Assembly (NCBI GenBank): GCA_024362935.1
Contig: JANCRA010000032.1
Span: 6,685,001 to 6,749,000 of the forward strand
DNA from: Setophaga petechia
Lineage: Eukaryota; Chordata; Aves; Passeriformes; Parulidae
DNA: 64,000 bases
Direction: 5' to 3'
The position numbers were made by a program, and so were the translations under genes. The notes below the pieces were generated by a model. It did not search any database. It was given only the letters and a program-made list of their open reading frames with translations, and was not told the DNA's origin. This document shows, piece after piece, positions 12,441 through 24,884 of this stretch (positions are counted from its first letter, which is position 1; each line of letters opens with the position of its first letter).

Positions 12441-12479
12441 TATATATACATATATGTGTATATGTCTATGTATATGTTA
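12441..12479 (+). repeat. TA/TG-rich microsatellite
   Basis: Alternating TATATA, CATATA and TGTATA units with interruptions, about 39 bp. It sits 55 bp to the left of the 31-bp inverted repeat and may mark a locally fragile or slippage-prone site. Confidence 0.85.
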
Positions 12480-12533
12480 AACTGCTCTACAGTGTGAGAA
12501 AGCACCAATGCTGCCTTTCCAACCCATAGGAAA

Positions 12534-12610
12534 TCCAGGCAGACCCCTGATGCATATTCTTTAGTAGTGTTTGAACCACCTAAAGAATATGCATCAGGGG
12601 TCTGCCTGGA
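12534..12610. repeat. Perfect inverted repeat: 31-bp arms, 15-nt loop
   Basis: The left arm (12534-12564, starting TCCAGGCAGACC) is exactly reverse-complementary to the right arm (12580-12610, ending GGTCTGCCTGGA). No mismatch occurs in 31 bp. The spacer at 12565-12579 is TAGTGTTTGAACCAC. As RNA it would fold into a 77-nt hairpin of about pre-miRNA size, though fully paired stems are unusual for conserved miRNAs. The last ten bases of the right arm also begin a 38-bp tandem duplication. The lack of mismatches implies a recent origin or selection; a template-switch event during replication is the simplest explanation. Confidence 0.97.
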
Positions 12611-12668
12611 CATACACTGTGCAAGTATACAGTTTATATCTGCCTGGATATACACTATACAAGTGTAG
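12601..12668 (+). repeat. 38-bp tandem duplication, partial second copy
   Basis: A block beginning TCTGCCTGGA and continuing ATACACT-T-CAAGT-TA occurs at 12601 and again 38 bp downstream at 12639, with a few transitions. The first copy overlaps the right arm of the 31-bp inverted repeat, so TCTGCCTGGA is present three times in this locus, once inverted. Confidence 0.9.
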
Positions 12669-12669
12669 T

Positions 12670-15600
12670 GCTGCTCTTGTTCTTGGCCTCACATTACTGA
12701 AGGTTATCCAGCAGGGAAGGGAGGCTGGACCATGACCTGTACAGGTAAGCAGACTAGCAAAATTTTTGTTGTGTTGCATACAAGGAGCTTGCTTTGAAGG
12801 GAGGGGCTGAAGCACAGAAGGATGATTCCCATGATAGACTGACTGCTGTAGATCAGTTTGGAAGCAGTAAATATGAGAGACATTCTCTCTTATGTAAACA
12901 TGTTTTTTCTCTAAAGCTTTGGACCTGTATTAAGAGGGTGAGCTCATGTGCAGCTGAGTAGACTTTAGTTATCTTCCTATGGATCAGTCTGACAAGTTGC
13001 CATAGATGCTTCAGATAACTTAGAAAACCTGTAACTATTACTATGCCCTGCCTTGTGTGCCTCCATGGTCCACTGGAGTCCTTATAGCTGGATATGAGTC
13101 AAAGCACCTTCCAGGCTACTTTAATATATTTTGGGACTAAGCCAGGAGAGGCAAAGCCCTAGGCATACCTCAGGCTCTGTGCTGAGGCCCTTGTTGCCAC
13201 GTGGATATATTTCTTCTGCTATGTAAACTACATGGTGTGCATGCAGTAGCTCCTGGTGACACTTTGCATGGTGCTTTTAAACAGACATAGTCAGCCCAGC
13301 CTTGTTTTCTAGGTAGGCTTTTTTCCCCTGTCCTTTAGAATTTTTTCTCTTGTATTAGGGATTTAAAGCCTGCAATGTCCATCATTTTTTACCCTGGAAG
13401 GCACAGAGGGACACAGCTGTGTCTCTGTGAACAGTCCCATGCTCCCTGTGTGATGGCACTCACTTCCATCTGCTGAGGTAGGGTGTATGCTGAGGTGCCT
13501 GACTCCAGCCTGGGAGGGGTAGACACCACTGTTCCTAGACTAGGAGGGGCTGAGACACTTGAGAGGACGTGAGTTGTCTGAACAGCCCTGTTTGAAAAGT
13601 AAAGCCTGGCAGCTGGGGATGAACAAGACTGCTTCCTCCCTGAGGTGAAGCATCAGGCACAGCTGTGCAGGTGAAACCCCCTAAAGTCTGCAGTGAAGTT
13701 CTCAGTGATGCTGGAGGCATCTGGATTTGAGCCATGAGACACAAAGAGCACATTCTGTATGGCAGTTGACAGAGTTAATAAAAGACAATCATGTAGATAA
13801 AACTGGTGGGTGTTCAATGCACTCAAAGGAAGTAGTCTTATAATTTCTCTATCAAAACAATACCACTATAAGCACCAGAGACCTACCCTAACATAAACCT
13901 ATACTTAGCAGTTTGATCAAAAACCTGAAGAGTATCATGAAAATAGCCAAATCTGAGCTCAGAGACTGAAATACCACACTCTATACATTCCAAGTAATGG
14001 AATAATCACTAGCACATTAACAATTAAGTAACAGTTCAGTTACAGAACATATGAGAAGTACCAAAGAGTTTATTTGTAGTCTGTTGCTTGCACTGAAATG
14101 ACATGTTACAGAGAGATGAAGGGAGCCTGTCAAAGTCCATTTGAAAAGTCACTTCTTCTAAACAAGGCCGTCTGCTTTCATCCCTCTCTGCATTATCAGC
14201 TGAACTGCTGGCACCAGGTATTCAAGGAATTTCAGAGGGAAGCACAGTATTTCCTTGTCACTGTGATGGGTTTGACAGAGCATTTGGGCAATACAGCTAG
14301 CATCCTGTCACACAAATTGACATCTTGGGAAAGCAACAGGCTTTAAAAACAGTACTCACCTTTCCCTAGGACTGGGATATTCAGTGATGACTAGTGCCTC
14401 TTTTACACATGAATCACTCACTTTCATCCTTTAAATGTGTTCAGAGAGCTGGAGGTTGGGATGCTTCTGCTACAGACTACCTGAGTTTGTAATTAAAGTG
14501 CCCAACTCCAGTCTTGCTTGTTCCCATATACCTGCATCTCAGGGAACAGGTTTTCTCTGCTAGAGATTGAGCTACTCCCCAGGCTGCTGTACATCTCAGA
14601 GACAATTAATCATGTTTGCAAAGGCTATTGTTTATGTGGCCTGTGGTTAGTGGGCACGGCCTTAGATGAGATGCTGGGCTTTACCAAAGGGGCAGGTTTG
14701 GCACTGGTGACTGGAGACAAGACAAAGAGAAACACCAGCTGCTGTGCCAAGTGATGTGGGCACCCTTCCTTCAGAGGACTGGCAGGCAGCCAGCAGCCTA
14801 GCACTGCTTTGAAGTATCGAGCTGCTGACAGTGCTGTTTAAGATCAGAAAATAGGCATCCTATTTAAACCATGCTTGGTGCTTAAGAAAGGGAATGTTAT
14901 CAAGCTCAGTCTCGGGAATGCAGGCCCACAAAGGACCACCTCACTCCCTGCAGTGTGGCCAAGCAACCAAAGTCCCACTGCTCTTTCCAGATGAAATCTC
15001 TGACCTTTCCCTATGAGGCACAGTCCAGAGCCCATTTTTGTTAAACCTGAAACATTACCCCTCCAGTCACATGCTCCAAACACATACACCCTAAATGGAA
15101 ATGGAAAGTATTTCTGAGCACAGCACAGTGCTGTGTTTTCTACATATGTTTAAAAGGCAGAGCCATGCTGCTGTGAAAAGCCGTTACATACAATTTGTAC
15201 AGCCTTTATAAAATCCTTCCACGTATTTTGGGATAGAAGTTATATGAATAAGACAGAAAAATATGGTCCTATCTATTATCTTCCTTATTTTTAATGACTT
15301 CTCACCATCCTGCTGCATGCTGTTTCTCAGTAGTACAGCACAAAGTGTTGGACACATATGAACTTCGGGCTTCTGCACTTCAATGACATCCTGAATGAAC
15401 TCAAAGGACCCTCAAAACAGTGCTCTGACTTTGAATTTATCCCAGGCAGACATGCATAGTCCTCAGTTCTGATAGTTTTTTTCTCTCTTCTACTGCCTTT
15501 TCCCAAGAAACAGCTTGCAAACCACTCCTAACTCTGCCAAACTCTGCCCATTTTTATTTTCAAGTCAGAAATGTGTCTCCTAACAAAGACCACTTCCATG

Positions 15601-18040
15601 ATAGCTCAAAGCTTTCAATCTGCATCTGTCTTTCTGTCACTTTTACCAAGGAAGTGACACTTTAGAAAGGGCAAAATGGTTTCTCACTTCTTGGAAATCA
15701 GAGCTAATTTTTTTCAAACTTTTCCTCACATGATTTATCTTTTAGAGAGAGGCTAATTATGGACAACTTGTGGGAAAATATTTCTAGGTAATTATTAGGA
15801 TGCATGCAAAGAGTTGTACTGCAATTATCTCCCCTTAGTCAGGTGCAAATAACAATATTTCAAGGCTCCCAATATGAATGAAGTAGGCCTCTGACTTCCT
15901 TCAAGAGCTTGTTCTTCTATGTGTAGAGGAACAACATTAATTTCTCTTTGCTGTTTTTGGAGGAGTACTGAATAGCAAAGGGCTTCTTTCTCTGTTCACT
16001 TACTATACAGGATCAGGTTTCCTGATGATTTCAAAGAAAGTACCCAACCTGGAAGGACCAAGCCTGCCACCCAGTACCTGCTCGGGCCCTTCACCCTGTG
16101 CTGTGCAAAGATTCAACCAGAGACTTTCCCAGGTATCACTGACATTACAAGGAGGAAGCAAAAGGTGTAACTCTGTCTAAGTGAGTCTTTGATAAGAAGA
16201 TTAATTTAAAACTGTACACTTTGCTCATTTAACTTTTTTTTTTTTTTTGCAAGGAAATATAAACCAACACTGTAATTGTACTTTGGCCTGTGGGAAAAAT
16301 ATCCCAGAAATAACGTCTCTACTGAAAATCTAGTAGCTTAAGATCTCTGTGGGGCTGCTTCTTTCACTGTAAGACCTATAATTAGCCATCCGTTATGGCA
16401 TTGAGCAGTGATCCTGAGGAAGCCTGTATTTTCCCCCCAAGCACCCTACACAGACATGCCAGAGAGCAGGTAGGGAATGCTCTGGAGTTCTACCTCCTTC
16501 TCAACACAGGCATCTCAGGGAGACCCTCCCTGGTGCCCCTTTGCCAGGCTCTTCAGCAGGGACACCCTGTGGGCACCTCAGTGCTCTCAGGTGTCTGGTA
16601 CTTGGCTCACACAGTGAACACTAGGATTGCTACAATCTAGGTTCTAAAGCCATGGTGCTGTTATTTGAACTGCTCCCCCACCTTTTTGCTTTGGGCTGAG
16701 CAAAGACAGCAGCTGTCTGGTTAGGAAGGATGGAAAGCCACTAAGCCAAACACTCCTTTCCTCAGCCTTTGGAGTAAACATGGCTGCTTTGGAGATGGAG
16801 ATGGCTTGGTGGGGCTGCTACAGGTCTAGCAGTCTGTGCCTCCAGGCAGCAAATGCTTTCCTAGCATGACTGGAGGGCATAAGGACATACTTCCAGGGTA
16901 TTTTACTGGCCAGATTGAGGACTGAGCTCAGATTGGATGAAACTGTGCATATAAAGAAGGCCTGGCCAAAAGGGTTTCACCATGGTTTTGGGAAAGATTT
17001 TTGCTCCCCTTAAAATAAATAAGCATTTTTATCAGGTAAGATACTATAAACATGCAAACTGTTTCACATAGCAACTCCTACATTTGAAATGCTTTGTATT
17101 TTCCAAAGCTGTTTCCCAATATTACTGTGTAAAACCCTTTCTGAATTAGAACTGAATTTATACATTGGTTTAATTACTTAAAAACAGTGCTAACAGGCTT
17201 TGAGTGTGTGCATGTGAAGAAATAACTGTCTGAAAAACTCTTTTCTATGTGTAATCTTTATTAACATTAACACAAACACCTCTGCAAAAGTGGCCTGGAG
17301 AGCTCTGGTGATGGACACAGGGCTGAGGAGACTGGTCCTCATCTTGACACATTTCAGGCACTGAGACCAACATACAGACAGTCCCCAGATGTGCCAGACT
17401 TCACCCCTCACAGAGCTTCCTCTGAGCTGCCAGCCATCCTAAGCCTGTGTTTAGAAAAGACATTGAGTTCCTAGTGTGAAAGCTCCACACTGCACTGACT
17501 TCTGATGGGGATTGCCAAGAAGATGGGCTCTCCAAGGCTCAGCTGCCCTGGGAAGACTGTTTCATGGCAGCTCTTGTGTTATTACCTTCTAGCCCTGTGT
17601 TCAAAGTAAAGCAAGCAATGGTTTTTACAACTACTTCATTACTTCAGGTCAATGCCATCACACACTAAAATTTGCTTTTCATGGATTCAGTGCAATGGGC
17701 ACAAAGATGATACCTCTAAAGTAACAGAAATCCAGGATCCAGAGCATGAAGGAATGCAAGAGAGGTAGTTCTCTGCTAGATTTTTAAATGTGATTACTCC
17801 TCACAAGCAATATTGCACATTGGTCCTCACCAGCCTACTGCCACTGTGAGAAACAAATCCATGACCTGCCTCAGATGTAGATACACTTGAACTTCACTTT
17901 GTCATGTGTCTTTAGTAAAGGAATGGGTCCACAGAGAAGTGAGGTTTGACTTAAAGAAAGATCCTGTTTTTCTGAAATTCCAGATGATAACACTAAGCTG
18001 AAGAATTGAACAAAGAGCTGGTGTAAATCTCTAGACACTG
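12670..18040. other. Unique non-coding stretch
   Basis: AT-rich sequence with no recognised transposon. A minus-strand ATG at 14427 opens a 22-codon frame ending at a strong donor-like site AAAG|GTGAGT (14360/14359); it is listed as a finding only. Homeodomain-type TAATTA motifs occur at about 15750-15800. Other ORFs are short and unrecognised. Confidence 0.45.
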
Positions 18041-18042
18041 CA

Positions 18043-18109
18043 ATAGGTGTAATATAAACTGCTTTTTTTTCAGGCTTGAAAAAAAGCAGTTTATATTACC
18101 AGATAGGTG
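18043..18109. repeat. Perfect hairpin: 21-bp arms, 9-nt loop, 7-bp flanking repeats
   Basis: The arm at 18049-18069 (GTAATATAAACTGC followed by T7) pairs perfectly with 18079-18099 (A7 followed by GCAGTTTATATTAC). The loop is TCAGGCTTG. The direct repeat ATAGGTG is found on both sides at 18043-18049 and 18103-18109. This architecture is what a local template switch or a palindromic insertion with a target-site duplication would leave. The stem is too short to be a known transposon on its own. Confidence 0.95.
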
Positions 18110-18114
18110 CCATT

Positions 18115-21100
18115 TCTTTATCTAGCAATTTTATGTGTTGAAGTATACCTCATATTACTCATTTGGTAATGTCAAAGCCTGATCTTCTTCCAGGCATCTT
18201 TGGAAACATGAGGGTAATTTTCACAAGGCATAGGAAATTTATAATTTTTTTTGATAGAGTGATCTTACTTTTTGGACATTCAAAGTTATTGGGTGGCACA
18301 CTCAAAAAACCCCTACTTTGATCTTATATTGTAGCAAATTTTTTATATTCTGTTCTGTGATTTTCATAGAAGTTTGTTAGGCATTAATAATCAGTTCGTA
18401 TTTGTGATAATAAATTACCTGCATAATTTTGAAACCCTACTAGGATGCTGCGAAGTGATCATATTGACATTCAGTGTAGGAATCCCCTACATGCAGTGGC
18501 AAATGTAAAAGTTGCATTTACTTGGGTAGCTGGGAATGCCCATGAAAGCAAAGAAGAAGAAATGTATGATATTCTTGGGGAAAAGGAAGTTGTCTAAAGA
18601 CCGGGCAGTGGATCAGGAGCTTTCTGGATCTGTTAACTAAGCAATTCTTCTTGTTGCTGGCCTCAACAAAGGCTCAACACCGCTTCCCACATACGGGGGG
18701 GTTGTGGCACCTGAGATGTCCTGTGGACTTCTGCCTGACCCCAGTGTGCCACTTCAAAAGGCAGTGGGTCCCCTCAAGGTCCTGTATGAGACCTGCCAAG
18801 CTTACATGGACATCTTACATAGCACAGGTTAAAGGCAGTAGCCACACGTAGGCAGGCAAATGAATGCAGCTCTTCAGAGGATCTCGTACTCATTTAAAAT
18901 CACAGGCAGAAAAAAAAACAACACTAAAAGATCTCATCTTTGAGACCACATAAAAGAAAGATGTAGGGTGATTTTCTGATTTCAGGTTTTATGGTAATCT
19001 GTTTTCTTTTGGGGAAAGAAGGCAGATACAAACTTCCAGTGGCTGGTGCGCATGCAATTAATTATTTCTACATGATCTGAGAGCGAAAATACTATTTTTC
19101 TACTTCAGACTCTTGCAGGTCACCAGAAAAAACAATCATGTCATGTGAAAATTGCCATACAGAGCCAACCAGCTGTGTTTTTACCTATAAACAGAACATA
19201 TATGTGTTGGGGCTGTATGGTATAAAAGTAAAAGCCATCAAAAGCACTGTTCCTCTGACTTTGAAGCAGGCCTGCGTTTTGAGGGCAGGATCAAAAATCT
19301 GGGGCCTCACATAGTAGATCTGTTGGATGAAAGGGGACAGGCTGAAGAGGTAAAGAAAAATCCCCAAACACCTCCTTTTCCTGAGCAAACAGAGCCTGTT
19401 AAATGTGAGTACAGTGACTGTAGCTTCCCAGAGCTCTCCAACTCCTCCTGAAAACATCCTTATCAAAACCTTTTCATGAAGATGGCTGTGATTAGCATAC
19501 AAGTAGCATGAGGTAGAAAGAAGCTGAGGTGCAGAAATGTTGCTGCACAGACAACCTCAGCTGCGTACTGACCAATGCTGCATTTGGGGTTCTCTGATTG
19601 AAATCTTCAGGGAGTTCCACGTTCAATCACTTTGTTTTGAACAAAAACTTCGGCTTGTTCACACTGTTTCTCACTCCCTCCTTAATTGTTAGAAATTAAT
19701 ACCCTTGACACGCTCTTAAACCACACAGTTTGGCAACTACTTTACAGTGTAGGCAAACATTTGAGCTTAGTGCTAAATATGCGGGTGCTGTACATACACA
19801 AATAAAGACTGTCTCTTTCTCAGAGATCTTACAGTCTGAAAGATAAAAGATGAAAGAGTGCTTGGAAAGATGAGTAACTGGGGGGATTGTGGGAGGGGCT
19901 CACCTCAGTTAAAATGTAAAAACCTGGATAACATTCAAAGAATGTACAGATTTTGGTCCTGGAAGTGTGCATTTTTTTATGTATAACAGTTTTGTAATTA
20001 AGAAAAAGGCTGAAACTGTTGACTTTTTCTTGTGCCTGGTTTTGCTAGGACTGAGGTAGCATGTTGCTGCTAATTCTCCTGACACCCCCAAGCCATCCTG
20101 CCATAGTTGTCCTCTGCACAAAGCCCAGCACTCTCGTTCAAACCACTGGCCCTGCTTGGGCTTTGACCTTGAGAGGGGTTAGAGTTGGAGACCAGATGTC
20201 TCTTGTATATGATGGATAACTTTACACTGAAATACAAGAAATTTTTAGCCTTTTTTGCTTGCATATAATTAGGAAGCTTATGAGTCACAAAGTAAACAGA
20301 ATAAATGTGATGCAATCAGCATGTGCAATTCCATTATTTAATTTTGCAAACATTTCTTCAAAGCAAACCTGTCTATCTTCAGACATCAAGCATAGGTTAA
20401 ATACAAGGACCCCCAGACACAAGGGTACTGAGCTTCTCTCTCCTTGGGAAGGAGTAGTTGGGGTGTAGGCTGCTGGGGCACAGCAGCAGGGTGCTCAGCA
20501 CTGCCCAGAACCCTTGCTCATAATTGCCTCCAGGATTCTAGACATGCAGTTTTTCGCTCCTGGAGATGGAGGCATTTGTCATCAGGTAGCACTTCTCATG
20601 GTACAGCTATGGGGCATTAGATATCCATGGGTTGTAACTTCTTCATATGTCATCTTTCATGTGACACTTGCATCCACAATGAAAGGACAAAGATTAATTC
20701 TTCTTTCATTCTTAATGTGGTTTAGTACACATCAGATGGTGCCTCTCTTGGTTTTTGGGATCACACCACGATAGCTTGTTCCTCAAACAATATTTGACAT
20801 CAAACTTAACTGCAGATCACAGAGATGACAAAGATCATTTTGCTTTAGCAGTGTAAGGAGAGTTCAGATAGTAATAGGAATGATGCAGTTGCAGCTTTTT
20901 TTTTTTTTAATCTAACAAAGTGCTAGTAGGATGCCACATGCATATGAAACAGGCAATCCCTGGCATAAGGATGTTGTGTGTCTGTTGTAAAGGCAAAGGC
21001 TGACGTTGCCTTGTGAATCCAAGTGACACACTTGGAGCCGTCCACATTTTGATTTCAAGCCAGTGAAAACCAGACTTTCTTTTTGCTAGAGTTGCTGAAA

Positions 21101-22130
21101 GGTTGGTGAAGTGGAAGGCAGCTAGTGCCAAGGTAGAACTACGCATGTTTCTTGTCATATGTCTTCAAGTGATGCATTCCAGGGTTTCTTCATTTAATCA
21201 TCCAGAGATAAATAAGCTACTACTTATTAAAAACTAATTATGTCTTCAGCAGCCCAGCTAAATGATAATCTGTGTTACAGAATTCCTAGTGGCAAAACAT
21301 CCAGGATTTTTTACATGTAAAATCATGAAACTGTTATGATCCTTTTGAAGTTTTAACACAGTCATGCATTTGCTTGAAAACTACTATGGAAGCGGTAAAG
21401 ACTCTTGTTTGGATCTGATTCTTCAAGGTGCAATACAGGTAGCTCCTCACTCAACTTCATGGGCTTGGTTCTCATAAGTCTGACATAGCTGATAATATTT
21501 TTGAACTATGTGTTTGACAATCAATGCAATATAAAAAAAGATCTGTGGTTTTAGTATCGATTAGTCTCCTCACCAAAAATTACATTCCCAGCTAGAATAC
21601 TGAAGAGGCTTAACAAAGACACTTTGAAGGGAAAGAAACCCCAACACAATGCCTTTTTCTTTTGCTTCTCTAATTGCTGCAGATGTTGTGCAGTTGCACC
21701 TATGAAAAGTTAAATATTATGTCTCTGTAACATTTTTGATCTTCATTAATTATAGCTCAGAAAACCTTACAAAAAGCAGCCTGCCTCTTTAATACAAATA
21801 AGATTAATTGCATGGGTGTTCAGAAAATGAGCCATCAGTAGTTAAACAAAAAATGTTTGTCTTTAAGCAGCCCTTGAATGATTTTTTTTTTTTTGAAACT
21901 GTTACAGGAAGTGAAGAGGCTGCCAAATTACTATGCCCGTGAGCCCCACTCTCATTATCAGCCTAAACGAACGCACACACCCCGTCACTTTCATCCTCTT
22001 CCAGGTCCAAGAAAAAGAAAAAAGGAGGCAAAAAAACCCAACCAACCTTCCACACAAAGAGGTGTCTCTGAAGTCTGGAATGCACCCTGGCTATTTGAAG
22101 ACAAGATTTATACCTGACACCCTCCTTTAA
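18115..22130. other. Unique non-coding stretch
   Basis: Nothing recognised beyond short T or A runs (for example about 20899-20910 and 21882-21895). ORFs up to 105 codons (19185-19502, minus) have no domain and compete with other frames. Confidence 0.5.
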
Positions 22131-22139
22131 GCTCATTGT

Positions 22140-22540
22140 TGAGACTCGCCTGCGTTCAAATCAACCGCAGACTGGCTGCTGCAGGTACCTCATCTTACAA
22201 CAACCACATCATCCAAGATAAATGCACCAGGAATTGCTATCACTTTGAGGTGAAAAACAAACGGGTTGGGGGGGAGCAGAAATCAAACCTCTGATGCAGG
22301 TAGTGGGTGGAGGAAAAGACAGACGGGCATGAAGGAGTGTGTAAGGGTGTGACCGGGGAAGAAGCCGTGACAGCCGCCAGCCCGCGGCGTGGGGCGCAAG
22401 GATGAAATGGCTCTGGCTGCCTGTGTGGGCACCTGTGCTCTGGCCCAGCCTCTCCTTGCCTTTGGCAGCCAGGCTCTGGGACCAGGCATTGGGCGGGATC
22501 CTTGAGCTGCCCCAGTGCCAGGGAAGCGGTAACCACTTGG
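22140..22540. promoter_or_regulatory. Weak CpG-enriched block
   Basis: CpG dinucleotides are locally frequent, most clearly at about 22350-22400 (AGCCGTGACAGCCGCCAGCC, then GCGGCGTGGGGCGC), against a CpG-poor background. Three overlapping minus-strand ORFs (98-119 codons) occur because stop codons are rare; their Pro/Ala-rich peptides are unrecognised. It may be a weak island or enhancer, or just a GC-rich patch. Confidence 0.25.
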
Positions 22541-22544
22541 TTGC

Positions 22545-24395
22545 TTGTGAAGGACAGAAAGGAGCCATTTGACTTGGTGGGAGGCAGTGAGAAGGACTGT
22601 TGCCATCAATTCATGTCATTGCCATGTTTTTTGAGGCAAGCCTGATTTCTTCATTTTAGGATCCTGTCCCTAAGTAAGCTGTGGTTATCTACTTTAATTC
22701 AGCTTCTTAAATTTCTCTGGGGGAAACCCCTTGGTAGTAAGGACTTAATTTTACACTGGATCTGTCTGGTGGGAGGCAAAGCCATAGGGCACTGAGTTAG
22801 GTGAAGCAAACAATAGGAGAGACAGAAGAGTGTGCTCAGGACAGTGTCAGGATGTAGAGAAATACAGCTGAGCCTTCTAGAGCTCAGGCTGCTGAAACTC
22901 TAGCATTAGCAGGAGTTGAGCTAGTTGTTGAAGGCTTTGAAGCGATGCAGGCAGAAAACCTCTGTCATAATGAGAGAATAACACCTGGCAATTGGCAGAG
23001 ATACTTATTGCCTATATCATACTATGGCTTAAAGGCCCAATAAAAATTGGGCTGTAAGGATGCAATTTGTGGTGTAGAACCAGCTGAGAAGCATTTTCCA
23101 TGGTGAAGAATTACCATGTCATTTGGAATAATGCCCCATTAATCCAGAGCATTCAAAAATGGTTTTGAGGAGATAGTCTGAAATTAAACTGATAAAGAAA
23201 AGAAAGCAGAAAAGATGACAGCATAGCTAGTTAATGCAAAACTTTAAAGTTTAAAAAACCTGCCCTTCTGAAGCATTTCATAATACCTATCTTGGATCCC
23301 GAGATCAGAAAGCAATAAGGGATTAGCAAAAAAACTAAGGTTCCTACACAGATTTGACCAGCTGTTGGGCAGGACCCATCAACATGTTCTGGATTTAACC
23401 CAACAGAAAGATCTTTGTTTGGTTTTCTGGTTCTCCTTTGTCAAGCGTTTAAGTCTCAGGGCTTTACAGGGCTTCTTCCAAAACTTATGGGCTGTTTGAG
23501 ATCTGGGAAAAAGGAGCTGGTTTAATCCATTTCAGTTATAGAAAACTTTCTATATTTAGGATTTTAAATTATGTTTCATTAAGAATGCAAATTATGAGCA
23601 TTTCTAGGACTCCAGGTACTTGCATGTCCCAGCTAGCACATAAGTCTCATGCCATTACAAATCTGAATAAGGCAGGTTAAGTTTGCAGCAGAATTAAAAT
23701 AGAGCAAAAGGGAGGGCAGGAAGAAAGCTTGAACAACACATTTAACGTTTGCCAACTTGGGTGGGAGGAAAAATATCTACACTAGCACCAAACTGACACA
23801 ACTGCATGTGAAGCTGCAGCATCAATCTCAGCTTGGCTACAGGTATCCTGTTACCATTTGTAATTATTTTTTAGATTTTTTTTCTATGGGCTGTTTTGTC
23901 ATTTTGTTAGGTTTTTTTTTTCTCTTGGGGGGTGATATCTTCTACCTGGTGACAGCAAAAGATTCTCAGAGAAATTGGTTTCATCAACCTGTGACCAATG
24001 TATTTAAAAATGGAGCATGGCTCCGCTGCAGCAATTACAGGAAATGTTTCAGACACTTAGCCTGGAGCCTCCATAATTTGTGACACCAAGCTTCTGAGGA
24101 AATAGCATTCAATATTTCATTCTGACATTTCAGCTCTTGACAGTGCTACAGAATGCTGCTTGAACCTAAAGTCAAATGCAATAAACTGTGCAAGCTTTGC
24201 CAAAAAAAAAAAACAAAACCAAAAACCAAAAACATGAGCAAAGCCAGTTCAGAATGCCATCACAGGGAGCCACAGGAGTGGGAAACAGAAATACCTGGCT
24301 CTAAGCAGCTGCTTCACTCCTGCCTGCCTATTAAAAATAAGAGAATTTTCAAAGAACAGTTACAGGCACTACCAGGGCCTTCTGACCTAAACACA
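22545..24395. other. Unique non-coding stretch
   Basis: No gene or transposon recognised. A T-rich segment at about 23860-23930 and an A-rich segment at 24200-24235 are low-complexity. A 108-codon plus-strand ORF (23757-24083) crosses the T-rich segment and reads as Phe/Leu/Gly-rich sequence, so it is not credible. Confidence 0.5.
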
Positions 24396-24397
24396 AA

Positions 24398-24478
24398 TCA
24401 TAAAACCATTTAGGTTGAAAAAGAACTGTAAGATCATCGAGTCTAACTATTAACCCAGCACTGCCAAGTCCACAAACT
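24398..24478 (-). mobile_element. CR1 LINE 3'-terminal remnant, minus orientation
   Basis: The plus strand reads as the reverse complement of the extreme CR1 3' end: ACCATTTAGGTTGAAAAAG, then GATCATCGAGTCTAAC, then TTAACCCAGCACTGCCAAGTC. Only about 80 bp of the 3' UTR remain, with several substitutions, so it is a short, old, 5'-truncated copy. Confidence 0.9.
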
Positions 24479-24546
24479 CGTAGAATCATTGCATTCTTCC
24501 TTCCCAAAAGGATCTTCAGCATCTCCCAAAACAAGAAAAGTTGATA

Positions 24547-24570
24547 AAGTATCTCACCAAGTATCTCACC
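24547..24570 (+). repeat. Two perfect copies of a 12-mer
   Basis: AAGTATCTCACC is duplicated in tandem without mismatch immediately downstream of the CR1 remnant. Confidence 0.9.
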
Positions 24571-24755
24571 ATAGCTAAAAGATCATCAGAAGATGCAAAT
24601 ATGAATATGGATGGCAAACTTGTACATTAACTGAGATTGTTCACATAATTGTTTGTGATTAACTACTTGGCTAGGGTATAAATGTATTTTGTATTTGTAC
24701 ACAATGTGCATCTGTTGCTGGTGTTGAACAGCTCCTACTGCGATAACATGCTTAA

Positions 24756-24799
24756 AAAGTTCCAGGAAACTTCTGTTTACTGGTAACCACTGGAACTTT
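24756..24799. repeat. Small inverted repeat, 10-bp arms
   Basis: AAAGTTCCAG (24756-24765) and its exact reverse complement CTGGAACTTT (24790-24799) flank a 24-nt spacer. A stem this short is common by chance. Confidence 0.7.
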
Positions 24800-24837
24800 C
24801 AAAATTTCTTCCGCGCCAATGAGAAATGGGAATACTT

Positions 24838-24880
24838 ATTTATATGTTATAGATATATATGTTATATGTACATATGTATG
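24838..24880 (+). repeat. AT-rich microsatellite
   Basis: Imperfect TATATG, TTATAG and GTACATATG units, about 43 bp. Confidence 0.8.
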
Positions 24881-24884
24881 CAGG

